64,000 bases of DNA from Ignatzschineria sp. F8392 (GTDB taxonomy: Bacteria; Pseudomonadota; Gammaproteobacteria; Cardiobacteriales; Wohlfahrtiimonadaceae): assembly GCF_002252045.1 (NCBI RefSeq), contig NZ_NEFF01000002.1, positions 62,001 through 126,000 of the forward strand, written 5' to 3'. Below are positions 47,394 to 56,821 of this stretch, one piece after another; the first letter of the stretch is position 1; every line of letters starts with the position of its first letter. The notes beneath the pieces were generated by a model. It ran no database searches, was not told the DNA's origin, and saw only the letters and a list, made by a program, of their open reading frames with translations. A program made the translations under genes and the position numbers.

Positions 47394-48176
47394 CTACATA
47401 CTTTTCGTCGAGCGAAGATAGACATCAAAACGAGTATTCGGCGACTCAACGGAGTGATTAGGCCTTTTCTCCCCCACAAAAGGAGCACCTTTCGGCCTCT
47501 TCACAACCACTCGTTCAGCGCCACTCTCTAGCGCTGCGTCTAGAAGCGCTTCACTATCGGGATCATCTCCTACCAGTTCACGGATAATACGAAGCTCTTT
47601 TTTCACTAAGGCTGATTTCTTCCGCTCAGGATACATCGGATCGAGATAGATGAGCTCAATCTGCTCGATCTCATCTACGATTTCACTCTGAATAACACCC
47701 GCTTGCTGATGAGAATAGTGCGTTAGATAATCGATCGCATCTTGCTCTCTTAAGTACCATTGCTGCGTAAATTGTGCCATCGGTACCGCTTGAAGTGCCA
47801 CTTTTAGAAGAATCTGTAAAACAGGATTGCGCTCAAACATCGTGACATTAAAGCCGGCAAAGAAGAGAAGCGCAGAATCTCGCCCTAATCCCGCCGTAAG
47901 ATCAAGTACATTTTTACGCTCATTGCTCTTCCACCCTAAGGCACGAAGAAGCGGTTCTTGCGCTTTATTGAGATGTTGCATACGGTAGCGCATCTTCTTG
48001 GAAAAGAAGTCGATTTTAAGATCGCCGGCCGCTAAATCGCGCCAAAAAAAGGCTTTACCATCCCAGATAAATCGATTCTCTTCTCGATCACTCTCTTCCA
48101 ATTGTGCCAAGAGCTTTGCAGGAAGATTGTGGGGAGTACCAACTCCCTTCTTTGTTATCTCAAATGGATAGCGCAT
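47394..48176 (-). CDS. rsmJ: 16S rRNA (guanine1516-N2)-methyltransferase
   Basis: SAM-dependent methyltransferase that modifies G1516 in the small subunit (260 aa). It has VLDLTAGLGRDSALLFFAG for SAM binding, YLDPMYPERKKSALVKKE as the DPM(Y)P catalytic block, and VVVKRPKGAPFVGEKRPNHS near the end, all hallmarks of RsmJ. It is 18 bases downstream of the sufE-type gene, in a probable operon. Confidence 0.95.
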   Translation of the reverse strand: MRYPFEITKKGVGTPHNLPAKLLAQLEESDREENRFIWDGKAFFWRDLAAGDLKIDFFSKKMRYRMQHLNKAQEPLLRALGWKSNERKNVLDLTAGLGRDSALLFFAGFNVTMFERNPVLQILLKVALQAVPMAQFTQQWYLREQDAIDYLTHYSHQQAGVIQSEIVDEIEQIELIYLDPMYPERKKSALVKKELRIIRELVGDDPDSEALLDAALESGAERVVVKRPKGAPFVGEKRPNHSVESPNTRFDVYLRSTKSM

Positions 48177-48194
48177 TTTGCCCCTCTTGACACC

Positions 48195-48656
48195 TTAAAG
48201 GGCGCCATGCTCCTCTTCGATTAAGGTCTGCTCAGCGATCAGACGAATCTTCTTCATCATCTGCGCTAAACCATTGGCACGATAGAGCGAAAGATGCTGC
48301 TCTAACTCAATTTCACGGATAAACTCTGGGGGATGATCGATGATCTCCTGCGGCGTACGCCCTGAATAGACACGAAGAAGCAACGCTAAAAGCCCCGAAA
48401 CAATAGCAGAATCACTCGTAGCTTGAAAATAGAGACGCCCTTCATGATATTGAGAGAGCAACCAAACCTGTGCTTGGCAACCATAGAGGCGATTCTCTTC
48501 AATACGCTGATCATCGGGAAAGGGAGGCATTGCGCGCCCTAAATCGATAAGATATTCATAACGGGCGGTCCAATCATCTAAAAACTGAAAGCCATTAACA
48601 ATCTTCCCTACCACCTCTTCGATAGATTGTGTAGGCGCTACAAGTGACTGACTCAA
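48195..48656 (-). CDS. SufE/CsdE-family sulfur acceptor protein
   Basis: Accepts persulfide sulfur from a cysteine desulfurase for Fe-S assembly or tRNA modification (153 aa). The acceptor Cys60 lies in NRLYGCQAQVW, with RYEYLIDLGRAMPPFP before it and LALLLRVYSGRTPQEI after. No sufS or csdA lies next to it, so SufE versus CsdE cannot be decided; tcdA elsewhere in the window would fit a CsdE role. First gene of a pair with rsmJ. Confidence 0.9.
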   Translation of the reverse strand: MSQSLVAPTQSIEEVVGKIVNGFQFLDDWTARYEYLIDLGRAMPPFPDDQRIEENRLYGCQAQVWLLSQYHEGRLYFQATSDSAIVSGLLALLLRVYSGRTPQEIIDHPPEFIREIELEQHLSLYRANGLAQMMKKIRLIAEQTLIEEEHGAL

Positions 48657-48855
48657 CTTAAATCTCCTTCGATCGCTTGATCTGATCGGTTATCTACTGC
48701 GTGAAGTGCTGATCGATAGTATTTATCTTACCACCCATCAATACTCACCAAAATTTACTAAAATAGAGCTCAATAGCCCTCTAGTATATCCTCCTTTGCC
48801 CCACAAGCGAAAGGGATCTCTTAAAGAGCGAGAAATTAATACGGATAATCTATAG

Positions 48856-50361
48856 CTAAGGGCTCTTTTGATAACCGCGATCAAGCGCTCGAAAAGCGAG
48901 ACTCTCCGTTAAATGCCGGCTACTGATCTTTTCGCTCTCCTCAAGATCGGCAATTGTTCGCGCTACTCGTAAAATACGGTGATAACTCCGTGGGGAGAAA
49001 TTGAGCCGTTTTTGCGCCATCTCCAATAATTTCAACTCGCCTTCTCCAAGGGGACAGTCAGACTCAATCTCACTGACGGTAAGATCAGCATTGATCTTCT
49101 CACGTCGCGCTAATTGTGCCGCTCTTGCAACCTCAACCCGTTTTCTGATCTCTGAGGAGGGTTCCCCTCTCTTACTACTTTGGAGCTCTTCTGTGGAGAT
49201 ACGAGGCACTTCTACATGAAGATCGATCCGATCTAACATCGGCCCTGATATTCGCCCCTTATAGCGAGCAATCGCATAATCACTACAGCTACACTCATGA
49301 TCAGGATCTCCTAAATAACCACAAGGACAAGGGTTCATCGCTGAGATCAATTGAAATTTGGCGGGGAATTCCACCTGTTGCATCGCTCTTGAGATATGGA
49401 TCATCCCCGATTCAAGAGGCTCTCGCAATACTTCTAACACCGTGCGATTAAACTCTGGCAACTCATCGAGAAAGAGAATGCCGTGATGTGCAAGGGAGAT
49501 CTCCCCCGGCTTTGGATAAGTTCCGCCCCCCACTAAGGCAACAGATGAAGAGGTGTGATGGGGTGTTCGATATGGACGAACACCAAATTGCTCCGCTCTA
49601 AACCCCTGCCGACTAATAGAGGCGATCATCGCGCTTTCGATCGCCTCCTCTCGCGTCATCTTTGGTAAAATGCCGGCAAAACGGGAGGCGAGCATAGTCT
49701 TTCCCGTACCCGGTGGGCCGATCAAAAGAACATTATGTCCACCGGCTGCGGCGATCTCTAATGCACGTTTGGCAAAAAACTGTCCTTTAACCTCTGAAAA
49801 ATCGGGAATGGGCGTATCAGATTGAATCTGTAGAACAGGTGGCTCTGCTAATTTGACTCTCCCATCGATAAAATCCACCACTTCACGGAGATTTTTCGCC
49901 ATCAAAAAGTGTTGATACCCAAGAAAACCGATCTCTTCAGCTCCATCATAAGGGACAATTAAGCGTCCCTCCCGCTTCATCACCTGAATGGCTGTGGGCA
50001 GTAATCCTGTGATAGGTCGCAACTCTCCAGTAAGCGCCAACTCACCGACAAATTCATACGCTTTAGGCGAATTTTGTAACTGTCCTGATGCCTCTAAGAC
50101 CCCTAGAGCAATAGGCAGATCGTAACGCCCACCCTCTTTAGGAAGATCCGCCGGAGAGAGATTGATAGTAATTTTACGATTAGGGAACTCAAAACCAGAA
50201 TTGACAATAGCGGCAACGACCCGATCCTTACTCTCTTTGACCGCTGTCTCCGGCATCCCCACAATCGTTAATGCCGGCAAGCCATTGCTAATATGAACCT
50301 CAACACGTACCTCCGGCGCATGCAGTGCACTTAAGGCTCTCGTATAGATCACTGAAACCAT
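48856..50361 (-). CDS. comM: ComM/YifB-type AAA+ ATPase (Mg-chelatase-like)
   Basis: Hexameric helicase that promotes branch migration during natural transformation in Vibrio and Acinetobacter (501 aa). N-terminal Lon-like domain (GLPALTIVGMPETAVKESKDR), Walker A GPPGTGKTMLASRFAG, Walker B LFLDELPEFNRTVLEVLR, zinc-like cysteines CPCGYLGDPDHECSCS, then the Mg-chelatase C-terminal domain. The frame opens at 50406, but the ATG at 50361 has AGGGGG about 8 bases ahead and gives the family start MVSVIYTRAL. It points to possible competence for DNA uptake. Confidence 0.93.
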   Translation of the reverse strand: MVSVIYTRALSALHAPEVRVEVHISNGLPALTIVGMPETAVKESKDRVVAAIVNSGFEFPNRKITINLSPADLPKEGGRYDLPIALGVLEASGQLQNSPKAYEFVGELALTGELRPITGLLPTAIQVMKREGRLIVPYDGAEEIGFLGYQHFLMAKNLREVVDFIDGRVKLAEPPVLQIQSDTPIPDFSEVKGQFFAKRALEIAAAGGHNVLLIGPPGTGKTMLASRFAGILPKMTREEAIESAMIASISRQGFRAEQFGVRPYRTPHHTSSSVALVGGGTYPKPGEISLAHHGILFLDELPEFNRTVLEVLREPLESGMIHISRAMQQVEFPAKFQLISAMNPCPCGYLGDPDHECSCSDYAIARYKGRISGPMLDRIDLHVEVPRISTEELQSSKRGEPSSEIRKRVEVARAAQLARREKINADLTVSEIESDCPLGEGELKLLEMAQKRLNFSPRSYHRILRVARTIADLEESEKISSRHLTESLAFRALDRGYQKSP

Positions 50362-50711
50362 CGATCCGCCCCCTAACCTTCTCCCAAAAAATAAACTAAT
50401 ACTCAATACTCAATACTAAAATATGGATAAATCACACTCATAGCGCCCTAACTATTGAGAGTAAAGCGCTCTTAAATGTAATAATCGTAGTGATTCTTCC
50501 TAGAATTTGGGAGAAATAGCACAATGCCCCTACAAAGATTCGTGGTAATATGGTGCTATTTAATCTGTCGCAAAGTGGCAGATCTTTACACGCTTTTTTA
50601 TGGTGTTTTATACTATTTTCATACTATTTTTATATCGTTTTGATTCTTTGATGCGCTTCGATACGCTATCGATCAGCAACAATAATCAAACAGAAGCAGA
50701 AAGGATTTAAT

Positions 50712-51491
50712 ATGGGTTTTTTAAAAGGTAAACGTGCATTAATCGTCGGTCTCGCCTCGAATCGTTCAATCGCTTGGGGAATTGCAAAAGCGATGCGTGA
50801 GCAAGGTGCAGAGCTTGCATTTAGCTTTCATGGTGAGCGTTTAGAAGATCGTGTTAGAAAGATGGCGGCAGAGCTCGACTCTGACATCGTCCTCCCATGT
50901 GATGTGGCAAGTGATAGTGAGATTGAAGCATTGATGACATCACTCAAAGATGTTTGGAGTGATGGCTTTGATATTGTGATCCACTCTGTAGGCTTTGCAC
51001 CTAGAGAGTCGCTCGATGGTAACTATCTCGATACCGTAACAAGAGAGAACTTCCAAATTGCTCACGATATCTCCTCTTATAGCTTTGCCGCATTAGCAAA
51101 AGCTGCACGCCCTTACCTTCGTGAAAATGCTTCACTCTTAACATTAACCTACCTTGCAAGTGAGCGTTCAGTACAAAACTACAATGTGATGGGCTTAGCC
51201 AAAGCATCACTTGAAGCAAATGTTCGCTACATGGCATTAGCATTGGGTAAAGATGGTATTCGTGTTAATGGGATCTCAGCAGGACCGATCCGCACTTTAG
51301 CAGCATCAGGAATTGCTGACTTTAAGAGCATGCTCTCAGCATTTGAAGCAGCAGCGCCGATCGGTCGTTGTGTCACCATTGAAGAAGTGGGTAATGTTGC
51401 CGCATTCCTCTCTTCTGATCTTGCATCAGGTGTAACAGGCGAGATCACTTTTGTTGATGGCGGATTCAATACCGTTATTGCCGGCATGTAA
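50712..51491 (+). CDS. fabI: Enoyl-ACP reductase (NADH)
   Basis: Last step of the fatty-acid elongation cycle (259 aa). The short-chain dehydrogenase fold has the FabI-type cofactor motif [13 protein letters not shown]. The catalytic Tyr157 and Lys164 lie in [11 protein letters not shown], with Tyr147 ahead. Gly94 in HSVGFAP is as in triclosan-sensitive enzymes. The start follows AAAGGATTTAAT. It is divergent from comM across a 350-base gap that holds only AT-rich simple sequence. A terminator follows. Confidence 0.98.
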   Translation: MGFLKGKRALIVGLASNRSIAWGIAKAMREQGAELAFSFHGERLEDRVRKMAAELDSDIVLPCDVASDSEIEALMTSLKDVWSDGFDIVIHSVGFAPRESLDGNYLDTVTRENFQIAHDISSYSFAALAKAARPYLRENASLLTLTYLASERSVQNYNVMGLAKASLEANVRYMALALGKDGIRVNGISAGPIRTLAASGIADFKSMLSAFEAAAPIGRCVTIEEVGNVAAFLSSDLASGVTGEITFVDGGFNTVIAGM

Positions 51492-51537
51492 TTTTCCCGA
51501 TTGATTGGTTGACTGATTGATCAATGTACTCAGTCTA

Positions 51538-51585
51538 AAAAGGCTCTAATAATGATTAAATATTAATCAATTAGAGCCTTTTTTT
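51538..51585 (+). terminator. Terminator of fabI
   Basis: AAAGGCTCTAAT pairs with ATTAGAGCCTTT, with a further TGATTAA/TTAATCA helix inside, followed by a run of seven T. Confidence 0.92.
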
Positions 51586-51743
51586 CATATCTCAAGATCT
51601 CTCTTTGAAAACGTTTCCTCTTCCTACTTCTGCTCACTTATCGCTTTTTACATCGATATTCCCGCAAAAATGGCTACTTTTTTCACAAAAACCGCTAATT
51701 TGAAAATATTTCTAAATTTTTTATCTTTTGCTTAAGATATTAT

Positions 51744-51772
51744 TTGACAACCTTTAAAAAAAGCACTACTAT
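51744..51772 (+). promoter_or_regulatory. Consensus promoter of the putative sRNA
   Basis: Perfect TTGACA (51744-51749), a 17-base spacer and TACTAT (51767-51772). Predicted transcription start about 51779. An AT-rich tract precedes it (51690-51743). Confidence 0.85.
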
Positions 51773-51778
51773 ATGCGT

Positions 51779-51861
51779 GACGTTTGAGCAATCAGACGTT
51801 CTCCTCCATATCCTCCTTTGGTGGTTATTTTGCCGAGTCTTTAAGAGCTCGGCTTTTTTTT
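51779..51861 (+). ncRNA. Putative small regulatory RNA with two CCUCC motifs
   Basis: About 83 nt, not recognised as a known family. The first hairpin, 51780-51787 with 51792-51799 (8 bp, one GU), has a GCAA tetraloop of GNRA type. A pyrimidine-rich segment presumed single-stranded follows, with CCTCC at 51803-51807 and again at 51812-51816. It then has a GGTGG and ends in the terminator GCCGAG (51832-51837) with CTCGGC (51848-51853) plus eight T. No frame codes for a protein of note. The CCUCC motifs resemble the 16S anti-Shine-Dalgarno sequence, so pairing with ribosome sites of target mRNAs is a likely mode; this is inference. Confidence 0.72.
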
Positions 51862-51882
51862 GCCTAAAATTTGTCACCCAAA

Positions 51883-52103
51883 ATTGAAACAAAAGAGGTT
51901 GAACGCTGCCGGTCCTCACTATCGTGCGCTTCCAGAACCCACACGCCTATTGGCATCAAAGATGCCAATAGGCGGGCATGCATGAATGAAAAGAACGAAA
52001 TGGTTGGCTCCCGCCCTTCAACAGCCTCTCTTAAGAATCATAAGTATGATTAACTGAAATTAATTGAAACAAAGAGAGCTGTTGAGTTGCCGGAGATTAC
52101 TAC
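51883..52103. repeat. Structured intergenic repeat 4 (B module plus start of a second)
   Basis: Plus orientation, between the putative sRNA and jetD. The outer CCGGCAG arm seen elsewhere has been replaced, so the inner hairpin is extended to a perfect 13-bp stem (51945-51957 with 51961-51973, loop AAA). Link sequence TTAATTGAAACAAA follows, then GTTGAGTTGCCGGAGATTAC starts a second module that runs into the jetD stop codon (52102-52100). Confidence 0.88.
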
Positions 52104-53374
52104 AGACTACTCTTTTCATTTATCCAGTCATGAATTGTAGCGATAATCTCATCTTGAGAGATGCGCTCCTGTTCTAAACGAGAAGCGCCATAATAATTGG
52201 TGCGCAATTGTTGAAACAGCACCCCCTCTTCAGGAGTTAAAAAAGGAGGATCATAGATCAACTGCTGACTTCCCGGCACCATATAATTACGATATCGGTT
52301 AATAATCGATACATCCATCATCAAAGGAGTAATCTCGGGAAAGAGCGACCGAGCCTGACTGAGCATACTTAAACCATCAAGATCAATATCTCCCCAATAA
52401 GCAACTCTCTTACCTTGTAACCATCGCGCACTTAACCAGTTGAGATTTTTCCCCGTGCCGGCAATAATTAATAGATCATCCCAATTAGGGAGACTAAATG
52501 CAGCCTGTTCATTTTCAATAATTAGAATATGATCCACCTCAAAGGCTTGCCTCCTTAATACTGCCGCCGGTAATCTTAAGAGATCTAAACCTTGGTACTG
52601 CGCTTGTAATTGTGGGCAGAGCAAGCGTATTAATAGCCAATCTTTAGGCGTCTGCTTCACATCTAACCACTGATAGAGCCCTATTTTTGTAATATCTCCA
52701 ATCACTTCTTTAGAGATTTCAGTTGTAGACTTAAGATCTAACGATTCTGAAGGATAGATCCCAGCTAGTAGCGCTACCACTAAGATCTCATTATTTTCAA
52801 TAAATTTGGTATCAATACCGACCACATTGAGCGCTCGAAGATAACAACCTTTTCCCATTCGATAAGATAATTGTGGTAATAACGTTAATATTCTCCCTCG
52901 ATCTAAAGGAGAAAGCGCTGTGAGTGCATCTATTGAGTTGACAATAGCACTAACAAGAGCACAAGAAGGCATTTGATCTATCGGAGTTAACTCATAGAGA
53001 AATCGATCGATCGTAGTACGCCAATCTTTCCATAATTGTAGCGCCTCCTCACCTAGAAAAGTCGCTAACTCTAAAAGAGAAGAGATACGGATTTTAATAG
53101 GAATGGATTGTTTTCCAATGCGAGGATAATGAAACGTTTTTCGAATAACTTCAATCTTTCCATCCCATTCCCGCCACGCCTCGACAAATGCCTGAAATGC
53201 CGACACATCCTGTAAAATAATCTGTTCTGTCGGCGGCTTTAAGCCCACTTCAATAAGGGTAAACTCCGAATCTAACAACCTCGATTTCAAGCGGCCCTTA
53301 TTTTGCCACTCTCGTTGCCATAATCGCTTAATTAATGTTTCAGGTAAAACACCCCACGATCGTGTCTTTTGCAT
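52100..53374 (-). CDS. jetD: Wadjet subunit JetD (DUF3322/DUF2220, topoisomerase VI-like)
   Basis: Nuclease subunit of the Wadjet anti-plasmid system, thought to cut DNA held by the JetABC motor (424 aa from the ATG at 53374; the frame opens with TTG at 53380). The N-terminal DUF3322 part leads to a C-terminal Toprim-like DUF2220 domain with ILIIENEQAAF (metal-binding Glu) and AYWGDIDLDGLSMLSQ (DxD). Intact at both ends. It is last of the jet operon, 97 bases after jetC, and its stop codon lies in a repeat module. Confidence 0.93.
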   Translation of the reverse strand: MQKTRSWGVLPETLIKRLWQREWQNKGRLKSRLLDSEFTLIEVGLKPPTEQIILQDVSAFQAFVEAWREWDGKIEVIRKTFHYPRIGKQSIPIKIRISSLLELATFLGEEALQLWKDWRTTIDRFLYELTPIDQMPSCALVSAIVNSIDALTALSPLDRGRILTLLPQLSYRMGKGCYLRALNVVGIDTKFIENNEILVVALLAGIYPSESLDLKSTTEISKEVIGDITKIGLYQWLDVKQTPKDWLLIRLLCPQLQAQYQGLDLLRLPAAVLRRQAFEVDHILIIENEQAAFSLPNWDDLLIIAGTGKNLNWLSARWLQGKRVAYWGDIDLDGLSMLSQARSLFPEITPLMMDVSIINRYRNYMVPGSQQLIYDPPFLTPEEGVLFQQLRTNYYGASRLEQERISQDEIIATIHDWINEKSSL

Positions 53375-53471
53375 ACACAATACCTACTCTATTTGATAAT
53401 TCTATTGATAGCTCGATTGATAACTCTATTAGATAATAGATGCGACAATGCGCTTTTCTCGTGGAGCATCT

Positions 53472-56400
53472 CTAATGACCCACCATCTCATCATTTACCC
53501 GCTTTTGTAATAATTGTTGTCGCTGCGCATCTAACTCTTCCCAAGTTAATTCTAAAATACGACTCTCATGTTGATCATTATCCCGCTCAACAATTAAGAG
53601 TGAACTTGCAGACTCTCGCGCAATCGTAATATTTTTATAAGGTGTGATCAGGTTAATATGCAATTGTAATGCTTTAAATACCTTCAAAACTCGGCGACTT
53701 ACCGTTTCTGCAGTATTAGAGAACGCTTCATCAAGAAACACCGTACTATATACAGGAAACTCACTTCCTTCTGGCGTTAATACATAAGCTAAACTTGCCG
53801 CGACGATTGTACCCGCAAATGCCTCTTTTTCACCCCCTGATTTACCACTTGAAGATTCCCACACATCACGTTCTTCACCACTCTCACGATCAATTTCTGA
53901 TGCATAAAAGGAGAGCTGATAACGGGTATCTAGCAATTTAATACTCTCTTGCGTATTAGGCGCAATATTACAAGCACGATCTAAAATCACAATAACTTCA
54001 TTAAGTGCGACAAAACGGGCTTCATGACCATCTTCTCTCTCCGTTAGCATGAGGTGTAGGGCGCTATCTAATTTTTGTTGAAATATTTGTAATGTGGCGA
54101 TTCGCTCCCGTTTATATCCTAACCGTAGAAAACTCCCCTCCCGAAATTCAGTTTTTGCTAGCACTCGATTAATCACCTGAATGCGATCTTCAATCTCCTC
54201 TAATGAGCCTCGCATCATATTATTAAAATCCGCTAAGGATTGCGTTGTATGTTGATTCAATCGCTCCTTAAAACGTAGTTTATGTGCAGGTAATCCCTCT
54301 TTTTCTAATGCCTCTAAATATATTAAAGCATTAGAAAGCGCCTCTAATCCCACCGGCCACTCTAATGAAAAAGAACGCCATTGATCTTTCACCATAAAGC
54401 TCGTGATAATCCCCTCAACCTTACGGCTCGTGTTATAAATCAGATCATTAATCTTCGTTAAATGTTGCTCAATCTCTGATTTTATCTGCTTAAAAGCAAC
54501 ATTATCTTGTAAGGAATATCGCTCGATATAGGGAGTCAATAATTGTAATCCATCCTTGCTCATCTCCATTGTGGCATCTTGCTGATACCCCTGATATTGC
54601 CGCTGTTTCTCACTCTTTTGTTGCGCTAATTCCCCACCTTTTCGGATCAATGACTCCCGACGCTGCTCTAACGTTTGAATCTCTTTTTTCACGTTATCAA
54701 TGTTGTGCTGAATACTTGCAAGACCTCCTTTCTCATTTTCTAACTCTGCAATTAATGAGGTTAGATGTGCTATCTCTGCTTGAGATTTAGCCATATCGAT
54801 CTGCTCCCAGAGAATCTCCGAGAGTTTTTGCCAAATAGTATGGTTATTTTGTGCCTCTCTTAATGCTTTTTGCCGGGATTGCTTCTCCTCTTCTGTAGCT
54901 TTTATGCAGGTGATCTGTTCATCGAGCGTCTTCTTTAAAAGCATCAACTTTATCTTATTATTAAACCCGATATTCCAATAGCGTTGATCCATCACCTTTT
55001 GCTGATCTTGCTTCTCAAATCTTCCTTTTTGTCGCTGAATTAATCCCTGTTGTGTCATTGAGTTAACTGTCACATTTAAATGCTCGACCGAATCGACACA
55101 TGTTAAATCAAAACGCTGTAAAAATTGTTGTAACCAACCTCGATAAGCATGTTGTTTCCAGATCAACTTCGCTAAGAATCCTTGTTGATTGAATTCACTC
55201 ATTTGATCATCAGCTTCACGCACTACTTGTACTCGAACATGTAGCCCTAAATGATGTTGATTTAACCAGGCGGTAATCTGCTGATAGTTTCTTTCAGGAA
55301 TCAAAAGTGTTGTACGAAGCCCACCTAATGCACGCTCAATAGCGCCTTGCCACTCTTTCTCTTCTTTTTTAACATCGATCAGCTCTCCAATGAAAGGATA
55401 ATCCTCAACCGAAAGAGATAATGCCGATACTAACTCTCTACGCATTGACTGATATCGACTATCAATATTAGAATCAGGGGATGCCGCTAACTGAGTAATT
55501 TCTTCCTGTAATCTTTCGGCCGATTGCTGATGATTTTGTAGCTCAATCGCAACCTCCGTAACAGCCTCTTGTAACGCTTCAATCATTAGCGATATATGAT
55601 CAAGCATCTCCACCGATTTTGCTTGATGAAGCTCAAATTGAGAGCGCGTTAAAGTATCATCAATCCCTAAGCTCTGACACCATTTTTGATAATGTGCGGC
55701 CTGAGTTTGCTGCGTTTTGAAGGTCATATTTGTCTGCGTTAGCTGCTGCTTAAGCGTTGAAAGTTGCCCTCCACCTGCTTGATGATATTTCAAGTTGAGT
55801 GATTCTAGTGCTGAACGTTGTTGATCTAACTGATCGATACATGCCCGTAAAGCACTTTCTGCCTCCTTCTCTTCAGCCATTAATTGGGCGATATCTGCCT
55901 GCAAAATGCTTACTTGGGTTTTAGCATATGCGATAGGTAGTATCGTAAGAGATTCTAACAATTCCTCTTTTCGTACTTTTCCAGTTTGGAACCGCTGATC
56001 ATATTCAACTAATGGATTAAGGTGCTTAATTTGTGCTTCAATATCCACAATCGTGTCATATAGAGCTTTTAAATTCTCAAAATCCTCAACGATCTTTTGA
56101 CCAGATTCTCGAAGATTAATCGGCTCTAATACAAGATCTCTAATCAAGGTTGTCAAATCATCGACCTTCTTCAAGCCTAATGCTCGAGAAAGTAATCCCG
56201 GCGCATTTTGATTATCCATATGTAAGCAGCTTCGATAGATATTTTGATAATCCCCAAACTTATTATCAGCATATAAAACTGCAGGATGATTTTTTAAGTA
56301 TTGTTTTAATCTGCGGATATTCTCATTCTCAAATTCGGCTAATATCTCTTCTAACGTAATATTTTGCCGAGCTACGATATAGAGCCTTTTAACATCACTC

Positions 56401-56816
56401 ATATCATTGCTGCTACTTGAAGTCCAAAAGAGCGCTGCCATTGTAATTTCAGCGCCATCTGTAAAACGATAGAGTGCTCGTAAGCCTGAGATAACCCCAC
56501 GATTTCGTTTATTTTTAGTCTTCGTTGTACTCCCATCGTGATCTGCCCCAAAACTTCCACGCATATAGGTCAAAAGCGAGCGATCGGTACGATCCCCTTG
56601 CGCGGCGGCAATATTAAATGCCGCTTTACCTGGCGCAACTAAAAGTGCCATCAATCCATCAATTAAGGTGGACTTTCCAGCACCATTATCGCCGGTAATT
56701 AACGTTCCTCCGGAATTGATATGTGCAGTATGTATCCCTGTAAAAGATCCCCAATTACAAACGGATAATTCAGTCAGTAATACTTGAGAGTTTCCTAAAA
56801 GATCATAATTTGTCAT
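53472..56816 (-). CDS. jetC: Wadjet subunit JetC (SMC-like ATPase)
   Basis: MukB-like motor of the Wadjet complex (1114 aa). Walker A GDNGAGKST is at residues 42-50, with long coiled coils from about 250 to 900. Signature SGKSGGEKEAFAGTIVAASLAY and Walker B STVFLDEAFSNTAETVSRR are near the C-terminus (quoted as short blocks). The frame opens with TTG at 56825. I choose the ATG at 56816, which is 6 bases after the jetB stop with AGAGGA ahead. The ATPase residues are all present. Confidence 0.93.
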   Translation of the reverse strand: MTNYDLLGNSQVLLTELSVCNWGSFTGIHTAHINSGGTLITGDNGAGKSTLIDGLMALLVAPGKAAFNIAAAQGDRTDRSLLTYMRGSFGADHDGSTTKTKNKRNRGVISGLRALYRFTDGAEITMAALFWTSSSSNDMSDVKRLYIVARQNITLEEILAEFENENIRRLKQYLKNHPAVLYADNKFGDYQNIYRSCLHMDNQNAPGLLSRALGLKKVDDLTTLIRDLVLEPINLRESGQKIVEDFENLKALYDTIVDIEAQIKHLNPLVEYDQRFQTGKVRKEELLESLTILPIAYAKTQVSILQADIAQLMAEEKEAESALRACIDQLDQQRSALESLNLKYHQAGGGQLSTLKQQLTQTNMTFKTQQTQAAHYQKWCQSLGIDDTLTRSQFELHQAKSVEMLDHISLMIEALQEAVTEVAIELQNHQQSAERLQEEITQLAASPDSNIDSRYQSMRRELVSALSLSVEDYPFIGELIDVKKEEKEWQGAIERALGGLRTTLLIPERNYQQITAWLNQHHLGLHVRVQVVREADDQMSEFNQQGFLAKLIWKQHAYRGWLQQFLQRFDLTCVDSVEHLNVTVNSMTQQGLIQRQKGRFEKQDQQKVMDQRYWNIGFNNKIKLMLLKKTLDEQITCIKATEEEKQSRQKALREAQNNHTIWQKLSEILWEQIDMAKSQAEIAHLTSLIAELENEKGGLASIQHNIDNVKKEIQTLEQRRESLIRKGGELAQQKSEKQRQYQGYQQDATMEMSKDGLQLLTPYIERYSLQDNVAFKQIKSEIEQHLTKINDLIYNTSRKVEGIITSFMVKDQWRSFSLEWPVGLEALSNALIYLEALEKEGLPAHKLRFKERLNQHTTQSLADFNNMMRGSLEEIEDRIQVINRVLAKTEFREGSFLRLGYKRERIATLQIFQQKLDSALHLMLTEREDGHEARFVALNEVIVILDRACNIAPNTQESIKLLDTRYQLSFYASEIDRESGEERDVWESSSGKSGGEKEAFAGTIVAASLAYVLTPEGSEFPVYSTVFLDEAFSNTAETVSRRVLKVFKALQLHINLITPYKNITIARESASSLLIVERDNDQHESRILELTWEELDAQRQQLLQKRVNDEMVGH

Positions 56817-56821
56817 CTCTA

